This document shows, one piece after another, positions 1 through 6,444 of a stretch of DNA of 14,267 bases. Below the pieces are notes generated by a model. The model was not told where the DNA came from. It saw only the letters and a program-made list of their open reading frames with translations, and did no database searches. The stretch is taken from positions 1-14,267 of the forward strand of contig RFFQ01000052.1 of NCBI GenBank assembly GCA_003697105.1. The letters are read 5' to 3'. This DNA comes from Gemmatimonadota bacterium. GTDB lineage: Bacteria > 4572-55 > J002. Position numbers and translations under genes: made by a program. How positions within the stretch are numbered: position 1 is the stretch's first letter; every line of letters begins with the position of its first letter.

Positions 1-203
1 AACGATTAAGTTAAGGTGTTTCCGCGGGTAACAAAAAATGAAGCCTACGCGGGGGATTTCGTAGCGGAAATGTAGCTTCAACGCAAAGTTAGATGGAAGT
101 CGGATCCCGTCCGACTCACCTCACCCGAAGTTCGGATTGTGTCCTTCACTACCCTCGGAACCTGTATAAAATAACAGGTGACCACCCGATATGGGAATAG
201 CTT
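1..203 (+). other. Hairpin-rich non-coding segment, possible truncated group II intron RNA
   Basis: I see no credible gene here. The stretch is dense in perfect inverted repeats: 19-25 with 64-70 (TTTCCGC/GCGGAAA, 7 bp), 39-44 with 75-80 (TGAAGC/GCTTCA, 6 bp, an alternative fold to the first), 98-104 with 110-116 (AGTCGGA/TCCGACT, 5-nt loop) and 160-165 with 174-179 (ACCTGT/ACAGGT, 8-nt loop). That suggests a folded RNA. The overall look faintly recalls the region before the reverse-transcriptase ORF in bacterial group II introns, but this is an impression from memory. No domain V and no reverse transcriptase are in the window. The segment ends where the IS91 remnant begins. Confidence 0.3.
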
Positions 204-935
204 TTAATTTACTGATAAACAACAGATTACCGGTTTGCACTCAGGACACTTGAGCGCCGAAGCGCTCTTTTTGACCGTTTCGACCGCCATCTTCAACGCC
301 TGACGGATTCGGGTTAACATTTTGGTTTTGATCGACCCCGCCAGAAACCCATACGACCGGATTTTCTGAAACCCCTTCGGCAACACATGACTCAAAAATC
401 GACGTAAAAACTCTACCGGATTCAATCGCATCGTCTTGGTCTTTCCACCATCGCGATAATCCCGATAACTGAACTCCACCCCATCATCAGTCACCTCCAA
501 AATCCGCGAGTTGGCAATCGCCACCCGATGGGTGTAACGACCCAGATACTTCACCACCGCTTCCGTAGTTCCAAACGGCGCTTTGGAAAAAATACGAAAC
601 AGACCCCGATTCCGATCCAACAGAAAATAATCGAACAATTGACGATCCCGCAGATGTTCAATCGACCCGCTAAACGTCAACTGGCGCTACAACCTCCGCA
701 GCCCCGCCAGAAATTTACCCTTAAACATCCGCGACATCGCCTTCACCGGAAAGAGAAATTTGCCTTTATATTTCGATTCGACCCAGCGCCCGTCCGTCGT
801 GAGACCCCCCGCCGGGACAATCCCATGAATATGAGGATGATAGGATAACGTCTGTCCCCACGGGTGTAAAATCGAGATAAACCCGATCTGTGCCCCCAGA
901 AATTTTGGATCAGCGGCAAACGTCTGCAACGTCTC
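204..935 (-). pseudogene. IS91-family transposase remnant (HUH/Y2), N-terminally truncated, amber-interrupted
   Basis: IS91-family transposases are HUH single-strand transposases that nick with paired tyrosines and move by rolling circle. Both hallmarks are visible on the minus strand: HPHIHG (HUH histidines at 825-833) and, further on, YLGRY (534-548), the YxxxY pair. The C-terminus has a Cys-x2-Cys pair (CPEC). The two halves are in one frame but separated by a TAG at 687-689, in the context RRL-stop-RQLTF. Related proteins, as I recall them, have a Tyr there, so a one-base Tyr-to-amber change is likely. The N-terminal third, including the zinc-binding region, is missing: the reading begins at about LQTFAADPKF (near 935) and joins foreign IS110 sequence. 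Inactive remnant. Confidence 0.85.
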
Positions 936-1129
936 CAACCCGATCCGCCAACTCATGCAAATCACCGGTGAATGTCTCGAAAACCCGAACCGAATCAGCC
1001 GACAAATGGGGGAGCAACTGCTACCCATATCTCCGCCGAACCCACATCAATACCCGCAGAATTCGGGTGGGCAATCGCCAGATGCTCAAATTTAACCGGT
1101 GGCTTCTTACCCTTACGATGACGCTTCAT
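936..1129 (-). pseudogene. IS110-family transposase N-terminal stub, frameshifted
   Basis: The start ATG at 1127-1129 has a good ribosome binding site (AGGAG, 8 nt upstream on the minus strand). The product begins MKRHRKGKKP and reaches HPNSAGIDVGSAEIWVAV, matching the start of the RuvC-like DEDD domain of IS110-family transposases, with the first catalytic Asp in GIDVGS. The frame then hits a stop, but a neighbouring frame continues with recognisable IS110 sequence (DSVRVFETFTGDLHELAD). The switch falls in a run of five C on the minus strand (1008-1012), consistent with one extra base. Homology ends near 935, where the IS91 remnant takes over in a third frame. Only about 60 of the family's usual 300-400 residues remain, so it cannot be functional. 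Confidence 0.75.
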
Positions 1130-1200
1130 AATCCAATCTCCTATCAAAACCGTGATAAGATACAGTGAGTTCGATAGAAGATAGGGCATCAGAGACGAAC

Positions 1201-1253
1201 CACAAGTTTCATCGGTCAACGAAATGACCGAACATAGGGACAGCTAACTTGTG
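1201..1253 (-). other. Nested hairpin upstream of the IS110 stub (possible bridge-RNA or end remnant)
   Basis: An 8-bp perfect outer stem (CACAAGTT 1201-1208 with AACTTGTG 1246-1253) encloses a 7-bp perfect inner hairpin (TCGGTCA 1212-1218 with TGACCGA 1225-1231, 6-nt loop) and a 14-nt asymmetric internal loop on one side (1232-1245). It lies about 70-125 nt upstream of the IS110 start codon. In IS110-type elements the region between the left end and the transposase encodes a structured bridge RNA with large internal loops. Position and shape fit; identity is inference. Confidence 0.4.
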
Positions 1254-1255
1254 AT

Positions 1256-1308
1256 TAGATCGATCGGATCGATCTAATTCTGTGGATTAAAAGTTGTTTA
1301 GATCGATC
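1256..1308. repeat. Three copies of TAGATCGATC, two forming a palindrome
   Basis: TAGATCGATC occurs at 1256-1265, as its exact reverse complement at 1267-1276 (one-base spacer, giving a 21-bp perfect palindrome), and again in direct orientation at 1299-1308. The array sits between the outer edge of the IS110 remnant and the lipA terminator. It could be an operator, a GATC-methylation-rich site or an insertion hot spot. Nothing in the sequence decides between these. Confidence 0.6.
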
Positions 1309-1352
1309 AAAAAACCGCGATTTAATCGATAAATAAATCGAATATCGCGGTT
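1309..1352 (-). terminator. Rho-independent terminator for the lipA operon
   Basis: On the minus strand a stem with 9-bp perfect outer arms (AACCGCGAT 1313-1321 and ATCGCGGTT 1344-1352), extended by further pairing inside, is followed directly by six T (1314-1309). It lies 200 nt after the lipA stop, with no other minus-strand gene between. The opposite strand lacks a T-run, so it reads as a minus-strand terminator. Confidence 0.75.
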
Positions 1353-1448
1353 CATATCTAAAATTCCCCGTTTCCAGTGAAACGATAGATGAAGTACTCT
1401 TTTTCAGAAAATACACGGATGAGGTTAAAAGATCAAGTGTAAAAATAG

Positions 1449-1613
1449 GTTATTTTAGCAAACTTAAAAATAGTTGGGGCGCGTCCGCCTAACGATGTTG
1501 ATAACCGTATCCAAAAAAGCATCAACGAGCACATTGAAAAAGAAGCGCATCTACCCCGAATAGACACCAATTTCTTTGGCGCTGAGGTCTGCATGGTAGG
1601 AACTCCGTACTAA
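1449..1613 (+). other. Possible gene remnant, 54 codons without start
   Basis: The stretch 1353-1550 holds no full gene. One plus-strand frame is open from 1449 to the TAA at 1611-1613 and reads like protein in its middle (ARPPNDVDNRIQKSINEHI). It has no ATG or visible ribosome binding site, and its end overlaps the lipA 3' end tail-to-tail. It may be the end of a gene destroyed by the neighbouring insertions, or chance. I do not recognise a family. Confidence 0.2.
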
Positions 1614-2474
1614 GGGACCGGATGCCACATGCTGAAAACCGAGTTTGTAACCTTCCCGCTCGTACAATTTGAACTCATCGGGGTGCACAAAGCGATCCAC
1701 CGGCAAGTGCATTTTGCTGGGTTGCAAATATTGCCCGATGGTGATAATATCGACCCCTACATTGCGGAGGTCATGCATCACTTCTATCACCTCATCCGGG
1801 TGTTCACCGATGCCCACCATCAAGCCACTTTTGGTAACCAACCCTTGATCTTTAGACCGTTGTAATAATTCTAGCGTACGAGGATATTTTGCTTGCGGAC
1901 GTACCCGAAAATAGAGGCGCGGGACAGATTCAATATTGTGGTTTAGTACATCCGGTTTAGCATCTATCACCCGTTGGAGGGCATCCCAATTGCCCATAAA
2001 ATCTGGGATAAGCACTTCCACTTTGACATGGGGGGTGGTTTGGCGTACCAACCGGATGGTTTCAGCAAAAATATCCGCACCCCCGAGCTTTTGGTCATCT
2101 CGATTAACAGAGGTGATCACGGCATACCTTACGCCCATTTTTTGGATGGCATCGGCAACGCGAGCCGGCTCATCATAATCGAGCGCCTCCGGTTTACCGG
2201 TTTTCACCGCACAAAAACCACAACTCCGGGTACACACATCCCCCAAAATCATGAACGTAGCGGTGCCATGTGCCCAACATTCACCCATGTTAGGGCAACG
2301 AGCACTCTCACAAACGGTATGTAATTCATGCCGTTTCACCAGATCGAGCGTTTTTTTGTAAGTTTTTCCTGACGGCATTCTTACTTTTAGCCACTCGGGA
2401 CGGCGTCCGAGTGGTTTTTCTTGGGAGGTTTCTGGGATAAGTTCCTGAGATTGAACAATATTCAGATTACGCAT
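1551..2474 (-). CDS. lipA: Lipoyl synthase
   Basis: Radical-SAM enzyme that inserts two sulfurs into protein-bound octanoyl chains to make the lipoyl cofactor of 2-oxoacid dehydrogenases and the glycine cleavage H protein; cytosolic. The 307-residue product has the usual length and all key motifs. The auxiliary cluster cysteines are C55, C60 and C66 (CESARCPNMGEC). The SAM-cluster CxxxCxxC is C81, C85 and C88 (CTRSCGFC). The C-terminal RSSYHA, whose serine ligates the auxiliary cluster in known enzymes, is intact. The start has a clear ribosome binding site (GAGG before ATG). It follows two mini membrane protein genes by 26 nt, so it is probably cotranscribed from the promoter near 3000. No lipB or lplA is in the window. 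Confidence 0.97.
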   Translation of the reverse strand: MRNLNIVQSQELIPETSQEKPLGRRPEWLKVRMPSGKTYKKTLDLVKRHELHTVCESARCPNMGECWAHGTATFMILGDVCTRSCGFCAVKTGKPEALDYDEPARVADAIQKMGVRYAVITSVNRDDQKLGGADIFAETIRLVRQTTPHVKVEVLIPDFMGNWDALQRVIDAKPDVLNHNIESVPRLYFRVRPQAKYPRTLELLQRSKDQGLVTKSGLMVGIGEHPDEVIEVMHDLRNVGVDIITIGQYLQPSKMHLPVDRFVHPDEFKLYEREGYKLGFQHVASGPLVRSSYHADLSAKEIGVYSG

Positions 2475-2500
2475 AATGTCCTCATTTGATGAAAATACGA

Positions 2501-2719
2501 TTATTCCTTACCGCTAGAGCCTTCTAACATGCGGAGTTTGTATTCCAGTTCTTGCCGTTGCAGTTCGGCGTCTTCTTCTTGTAACAGCAATTCTCGTTGG
2601 CGGAGTTCCAGCTCTTTTTCGCGAATTTTCAGAAATTTCAGCCCTAAAATAAACGCGAAAACCAACGCCGGAGACCCCACAAAAATACTTATGATTGCCA
2701 CAATCGCTTCAATATCCAC
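2501..2719 (-). CDS. Mini membrane protein with coiled coil (PspB-like architecture), copy 2
   Basis: A 72-residue protein with one hydrophobic segment (about residues 4-28) followed by a charged, Glu/Gln/Leu-rich helix (about 31-67), likely a cytoplasmic coiled coil. The start is GTG at 2717-2719, with a GGAGG site lying inside the last codons of the preceding gene, whose TAG ends two bases before this start. The two are therefore probably translationally coupled. It is a clear paralogue of its upstream neighbour: both share PAL(I/V)FA(F/Y)ILG in the membrane segment and AEL-RQ-LE-KLR-LE in the coil. The layout recalls phage-shock protein PspB, but I see no diagnostic sequence match, so function is unassigned. 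Confidence 0.8.
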   Translation of the reverse strand: MDIEAIVAIISIFVGSPALVFAFILGLKFLKIREKELELRQRELLLQEEDAELQRQELEYKLRMLEGSSGKE

Positions 2720-2721
2720 TA

Positions 2722-2946
2722 CTATATTCCTCCATTTTGCTCATCTTCCAACAAACGCAATTTGAACTCCAAATGTTGGCGTTCTAACTCAGCTTCTTCT
2801 TCACGGACAGATACTTCACGCTCCAGTAATTCCACTCGCCGTTCTTGAATCTGCAAAAACCGGTTACCCAGAATATAGGCAAAAATAAGTGCCGGTAAAC
2901 CAATCATTGTACTTAAAATTGCCACAATGGGGATCAAAAATTCCAT
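2722..2946 (-). CDS. Mini membrane protein with coiled coil (PspB-like architecture), copy 1
   Basis: A 74-residue protein: membrane helix at about residues 4-26, then a highly charged helix at 31-69. I chose ATG 2944-2946 because it has AGAGG at normal spacing and gives a product aligning end to end with the following gene. The open frame extends upstream to 3039, but that would run through the candidate promoter and terminator. First gene of the probable operon leading to lipA. Tandem duplication of such a gene suggests hetero-oligomers or a dose effect (inference). A PspB-like or generic coiled-coil membrane anchor role is possible but unproven. Confidence 0.8.
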   Translation of the reverse strand: MEFLIPIVAILSTMIGLPALIFAYILGNRFLQIQERRVELLEREVSVREEEAELERQHLEFKLRLLEDEQNGGI

Positions 2947-2976
2947 AAAAACAACCTCTTTCAAATGATATTCCCA

Positions 2977-3005
2977 AGAGTACTCTTTTCCGGGGATTTC
3001 GTCAA
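2977..3005 (-). promoter_or_regulatory. Candidate sigma70-type promoter for the mini-protein/lipA operon
   Basis: On the minus strand TTGACG (3005-3000) is followed after 17 nt by TACTCT (2982-2977). The -35 is good, the -10 weak. The -10 lies within a perfect 12-bp palindrome AAGAGTACTCTT (2976-2987), which could be a repressor site. It falls just after the anti-sigma terminator and 31 nt before the first start codon. Confidence 0.45.
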
Positions 3006-3009
3006 CAGC

Positions 3010-3043
3010 AAAACGAAAAGCACTTGCGGGATGACACAAGTGC
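3010..3043 (-). terminator. Rho-independent terminator after the anti-sigma gene
   Basis: Minus-strand stem GCACTTG (3043-3037) with CAAGTGC (3026-3020), 10-nt loop, followed by TTTTCGTTTT (3019-3010). It sits 31 nt after the stop of the anti-sigma gene and before the promoter of the next operon, separating the two units. Confidence 0.75.
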
Positions 3044-3074
3044 CCTCAAGCGGTACTCAAAATACGACCCCAAA

Positions 3075-4526
3075 TTATTGGCGGAGTGCCTCAAGCCGCT
3101 CTTGTGCGACCATTGCCCACGTTTCCGGCGGTTGGGAGGCGAGGTAATCTTGCCAATATTGCCGTGCTTGGTGGTGCCAGTGACGTTTTTCCGCATAAAC
3201 CGCCAAATTGAAATACGTATCCGCATTCATTCCGGCTTGATTTTCCAATTGATGGAATCGTTGTTCAGCCTGTTCCAGCCGGTCTAGTTCATACAACGCA
3301 ATCGCTAAGGCACTGGTAATATGAATATTCTGGGTTGTAACCACTTCACATAGGTCGATGATCGATTCCCATTGGCGGAGTTCACCGAACAAGCTGATCG
3401 CATACAATCGCGTATCGAGGTCTTGGGGGTGGTGTTTTAAATACGTTTTAAATTGATTACCTAAGGCGGTTAATGCCAGTCGTGCGTCCATATTGGGTTG
3501 GTTTCGTTCTGCTGGCGGCAGCATATACGGGAATTTCCAATCCACAAACTCCATATTTTTTTGAAGGGTCTGAAATTGGTGGATCAGAGCGGGTGCGCTT
3601 AAAACCATTCCGTTGGCGGTTGGGGGAGCCACTGCCGAGACGGTTTGGCGGGGGGCAACCGTTCCGGCAAAGGAGTGAGTTAGAGGCGGCGGCGCGGGAG
3701 CAGAACGTTGTAAATCCGACAACATCGAGGCGCCACCGGAAGATTCAGTGGAATACGGCGTGACCTTAGAATATCCCTCATCCGGGGCTTGATCCACCTC
3801 GGCGAGGGGCTGATCTCTCAATAGATAGTCATCAATTGTTTTTTCTGGAGCAATACCCGCCGGGATATTCTTCTCATCCGTTTCCGATGAGGTTTCTGCC
3901 GGCTCATCCGGCAGGTCTTCTGCAATGGGTTCCGGCAAGGGGGAAGGCAAGATCGTCTCCGGTTGGGGGGTTGTCACATCGTTTCTTTTTGTTTCTGCCA
4001 ACACCGGTTTTGTAGGGGTTTCCTCAGGAGAAGCCTCATCCATCAAGATTTCCGGCAAGTTAGCGTCTTCCGCCGGTTCTTCGCGTAACTCTGTAGGAAT
4101 GGCGCTGAAGCCCCGCCCCGAATGTTGTTCTTCCACAACCGGCTCCGGTGGGGGTTGCTGGTTATAAAGCAGAATACCGGTCACCAAAACAAAAATAGCC
4201 GCCATAGTTCCGATCCAGCGGGGGGTACGTACCGTATTTTTTAGCCACATCAGCATTGTAAATTGACGAGCAGAAGCGCCGCTTGCCGCAAGGCGGGAAG
4301 GTGCGGTGGTCGCCTCCGACAACCGGTCTTCGTGGAGGATCACCAACATTTCCCGGCAGTAGGCACACTCTGCTAAATGCTCTTCCAGCAAATCCAGTTC
4401 TGCGGGAATCAAACGATTTTCCAAAAATCCGTTCAGTAAATTGGCATCGCATGTTTCTACCGAATTATGTGTCAAATCGGGTGGAAATGTGGTTAATAAG
4501 TAGCGAATTAAGGCGCTATTTTTCAT
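3075..4526 (-). CDS. Membrane anti-sigma factor: zinc finger, TM helix, Pro/Glu-rich stalk, TPR-like tail
   Basis: A 483-residue protein in four parts. Residues 20-65 form a zf-HC2-type anti-sigma zinc finger (C26, then H50-x3-C54-x2-C57), the part that in known members sequesters an ECF sigma factor in the cytoplasm. Residues about 104-121 are a single membrane helix. Residues about 125-340 are a Pro/Glu/Thr-rich stalk, predicted periplasmic. Residues about 360-483 are helical TPR-like repeats (for example ADTYFNLAVYAEKRHW), a plausible sensor or docking surface. It follows the sigma gene by 104 nt, typical of a cognate pair. The ribosome binding site is weak, but the start gives a complete N-terminal domain. 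A signal could be transmitted by proteolysis of the stalk or membrane segment (inference). Confidence 0.85.
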   Translation of the reverse strand: MKNSALIRYLLTTFPPDLTHNSVETCDANLLNGFLENRLIPAELDLLEEHLAECAYCREMLVILHEDRLSEATTAPSRLAASGASARQFTMLMWLKNTVRTPRWIGTMAAIFVLVTGILLYNQQPPPEPVVEEQHSGRGFSAIPTELREEPAEDANLPEILMDEASPEETPTKPVLAETKRNDVTTPQPETILPSPLPEPIAEDLPDEPAETSSETDEKNIPAGIAPEKTIDDYLLRDQPLAEVDQAPDEGYSKVTPYSTESSGGASMLSDLQRSAPAPPPLTHSFAGTVAPRQTVSAVAPPTANGMVLSAPALIHQFQTLQKNMEFVDWKFPYMLPPAERNQPNMDARLALTALGNQFKTYLKHHPQDLDTRLYAISLFGELRQWESIIDLCEVVTTQNIHITSALAIALYELDRLEQAEQRFHQLENQAGMNADTYFNLAVYAEKRHWHHQARQYWQDYLASQPPETWAMVAQERLEALRQ

Positions 4527-4630
4527 GGGGCATCCGGTTTGGTTTTGATCTCAAAAAATTCAGTTTTGTTCATGACGGGAAATATCACATATCATGCACC
4601 ATTTCTTCACAAAATTTCCGAGGGGAGGGG

Positions 4631-5608
4631 TCAATCCGCTCGGATGGTACCTTTCAAGTTTAAGTCTAAATCCTTCATAACAAGGGAAAAATACTCAAAT
4701 GTTTCTTCCTTGCTGAGTCCGAATGTACCCAACATTTCACGCTCAATGGCGGTGCGTAGTTTCTGCCGAATCTTTGCCAACCAGCGGCTGGCAGTGGATT
4801 CGTGCACATGGTACATCTCGCCGATGGTTTTTTCTTTTAAGCCTTTGAAATAGTAATAATCGACAAGGTTTTTTTCTTTAGCATTCAATTGTTGAAAGGC
4901 TTTGGGCACAACTGCGCGGAAGATTTCCCGGTATTTTTTTTGTTGGTACTGTTCTTCGGGCGATCCGGTCTGTTCATCAGCAAGACGACTTTCCAAATTG
5001 GGTGGATGGTCATCATCATCCCCTTCAACGGGCGAAAAGGGGACTTCATTAGCACGTGATAATTGGCGATGCCGATCAACAACTTTCCGATAGACGATAA
5101 TCCGTAGCCACCCTTTGAGGGAACCTAACCCATTATAAGAGGCGATCTTAGAACTGGAATCATCCGCCTCAGAAACCGGTATATACAGGTCTGCCAAGAG
5201 AGAATCCGCCAAATCATGAGCTTTTTCCGAATTTTTTAGATATTTCAGCGCCACCTGATAGATAAACGGCTGGTACTCTTGCTGAAAGATTCCCCATGCC
5301 GCATTATCGCCTTGCGCACAGGCGGTTGCCAGAAATAAATCGTCCAAAACTAGAGATTCCAATAAGTCCAGCGGGGTGGCATGTTCTCCGGGCGGGAGTG
5401 TCGAAAATCGTTTGGCGATAATTTGGGCAACGACACGGGCAAAATCGGTCGTGGAGAGGCGAATTTGTTCCCAGCGACTGCGGCAATCTTCAGTAAGGGT
5501 CTGGAGGCGGTGGAGGTGCGCTTCGATGAATGCCTGAAGGGCGTCCGGGTCTCCTCGCAAACAGCTAGCCGCCCATTGGGCATTGAACGGCATCGATTCG
5601 CTTTTCAT
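4631..5608 (-). CDS. ECF-type sigma-70 family RNA polymerase sigma factor with N-terminal extension
   Basis: Directs RNA polymerase to a dedicated promoter set. Region 2 spans about residues 93-182 (core-binding and -10 helices, ending KGWLRIIVYRKVVDRHR). An acidic linker follows (EGDDDDHPPN). Region 4 covers about 237-290, with a helix-turn-helix (EKTIGEMYHVHESTASRWLAKI) for the -35. About 90 extra residues precede region 2, longer than in ordinary ECF factors, plus some 35 after region 4. I chose ATG 5606-5608, which overlaps the upstream stop as ATGA and has GGAAGG at proper distance; an ATG at 5624-5626 lacks one. The partner anti-sigma gene follows directly. Probably autoregulated, as is common in the family, but no target motif can be proven here. 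Confidence 0.88.
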   Translation of the reverse strand: MKSESMPFNAQWAASCLRGDPDALQAFIEAHLHRLQTLTEDCRSRWEQIRLSTTDFARVVAQIIAKRFSTLPPGEHATPLDLLESLVLDDLFLATACAQGDNAAWGIFQQEYQPFIYQVALKYLKNSEKAHDLADSLLADLYIPVSEADDSSSKIASYNGLGSLKGWLRIIVYRKVVDRHRQLSRANEVPFSPVEGDDDDHPPNLESRLADEQTGSPEEQYQQKKYREIFRAVVPKAFQQLNAKEKNLVDYYYFKGLKEKTIGEMYHVHESTASRWLAKIRQKLRTAIEREMLGTFGLSKEETFEYFSLVMKDLDLNLKGTIRAD

Positions 5609-6096
5609 GGTGTTGAACCTTCCCATTGTACGTCACGCAGAATAATCTCGTAACGATAAATATACTGGGGTTGGGTATTTTCCGTAGTAAATTCAAGCCG
5701 GCGGGTCGTATTACCGGGCAGGTCTTCAGTGACCAGAATCCCTTCAAAGTCATCCCCATTATCATCATACAATCGGGCAATCATTTCAAGACGTTTCACC
5801 GTACGAGAATCATAATTGATGACATCCAAGGTGACAACTGTTTTTTTCTGATCGCGGGTCTGCAAAGAGGAAATCACGTGGACGGCAATTTGGTCTTGTG
5901 TTTCACCAACAGCTAAGATGCGATGCTCCTCCTGATAGAGCAAGTTGACATAAAAAAAGGCCCCGATTAACAACACAAGTAAAATTAACGCGGAAATAAC
6001 CTGCAACCATTTGCGATCCGGTACCAGGGACTGTCCGCAATTGGAGCAGACCTGCCTTTTCTCCGGTTGTCGTGTTCCACAATGGGGACAATACAT
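5605..6096 (-). CDS. Membrane protein with N-terminal zinc ribbon
   Basis: A 163-residue protein. Residues 3-20 hold a zinc ribbon (CPHC at 3-6, CSNC at 17-20), followed by a basic stretch, a membrane helix (about 29-53) and a roughly 110-residue extracytoplasmic domain rich in beta-type sequence (KKTVVTLDVINYD, RLEFTTENTQ). I use ATG 6094-6096 because it has AAGGA upstream and because a strong promoter lies at 6149-6177, inside the longer open frame that runs to 6183. The stop overlaps the sigma-factor start by four bases, so it is the first gene of the zinc-ribbon/sigma/anti-sigma operon and may tune the system. The family is not one I can name; zinc-ribbon membrane proteins are diverse. 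Confidence 0.8.
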   Translation of the reverse strand: MYCPHCGTRQPEKRQVCSNCGQSLVPDRKWLQVISALILLVLLIGAFFYVNLLYQEEHRILAVGETQDQIAVHVISSLQTRDQKKTVVTLDVINYDSRTVKRLEMIARLYDDNGDDFEGILVTEDLPGNTTRRLEFTTENTQPQYIYRYEIILRDVQWEGSTP

Positions 6097-6148
6097 CCAA
6101 ACGTCCTTGTAAGATAAGAGAGGGGTGAATGTGGTTGAATTGGGCAAA

Positions 6149-6177
6149 ATGTTAGTGAATCGGGTACAGCTTGTCAA
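6149..6177 (-). promoter_or_regulatory. Near-consensus sigma70 promoter of the zinc-ribbon/sigma/anti-sigma operon
   Basis: TTGACA (6177-6172) is followed after exactly 17 nt by TAACAT (6154-6149) on the minus strand, about 45 nt upstream of the expected transcription start to ATG distance for 6096. It decides the start codon of the zinc-ribbon gene. The spacer contains GTGAAT (plus strand 6155-6160), matching half of the dyad at 6206-6229. Confidence 0.75.
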
Positions 6178-6205
6178 TGCCATTTTGGTTGAATCTATCC
6201 GGCGG

Positions 6206-6229
6206 ATTCACAAGGTGTCAGTTGTGAAT
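6206..6229. promoter_or_regulatory. Operator-like dyad ATTCACAA-N8-TTGTGAAT
   Basis: A perfect 8-bp inverted repeat (6206-6213 and 6222-6229) in the 348-bp divergent gap 6097-6444, about 29 nt upstream of the -35 of the leftward promoter. GTGAAT half-sites recur at 6125-6130 and 6155-6160. The layout fits an activator or repressor site. The arms have the opposite polarity to a CRP site. Apart from this dyad and the two promoters I see nothing else in the gap. Confidence 0.5.
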
Positions 6230-6339
6230 GACATGTTCTACCCCGCTTTCGGAAATCACTTTAAGATTAAAGGGAAAACATCAAATTTTTCTGATAGTTA
6301 AGACATCTTCATAGAACGGTCTCATCTACCGAAAAAAGG

Positions 6340-6368
6340 TTGACATCTTAATATGGATTTGGTATCAT
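6340..6368 (+). promoter_or_regulatory. Near-consensus sigma70 promoter of the rightward gene cluster
   Basis: TTGACA (6340-6345), a 17-nt spacer, then TATCAT (6363-6368), followed by an AT-rich start region. The leader to the ATG at 6445 is about 70 nt. It is the only strong rightward promoter I find, and the six following genes are all co-directional with gaps of 7-47 nt, so it may drive the whole cluster. Confidence 0.75.
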
Positions 6369-6444
6369 TATTTTTAATTCATTGACAAACATGATAGTAG
6401 GTATTGTCTCCCCCCTTTTGCACCGTCAATTTTGGAAATAATGG

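Noticed and set aside
687-689. Programmed readthrough or recoded amber codon in the IS91 transposase
   Set aside because: The gene also lacks its N-terminal third, so simple decay is sufficient.
528-848. 106-codon plus-strand open frame
   Set aside because: Antisense to the IS91 remnant, which shows HUH and Y2 motifs on the minus strand.
2947-3039. Upstream extension of the first mini-protein gene to 3039
   Set aside because: It overlaps the candidate promoter and part of the anti-sigma terminator, and the paralogue has no such extension.
6097-6183. Upstream extension of the zinc-ribbon gene to 6183
   Set aside because: It would read through the near-consensus promoter, and ATG 6096 has a good ribosome binding site and places the zinc ribbon at the N-terminus.
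6206-6229. CRP-type site
   Set aside because: The half-sites face the other way (TCACA arm left, TGTGA arm right) with a wrong spacing for the CRP consensus.
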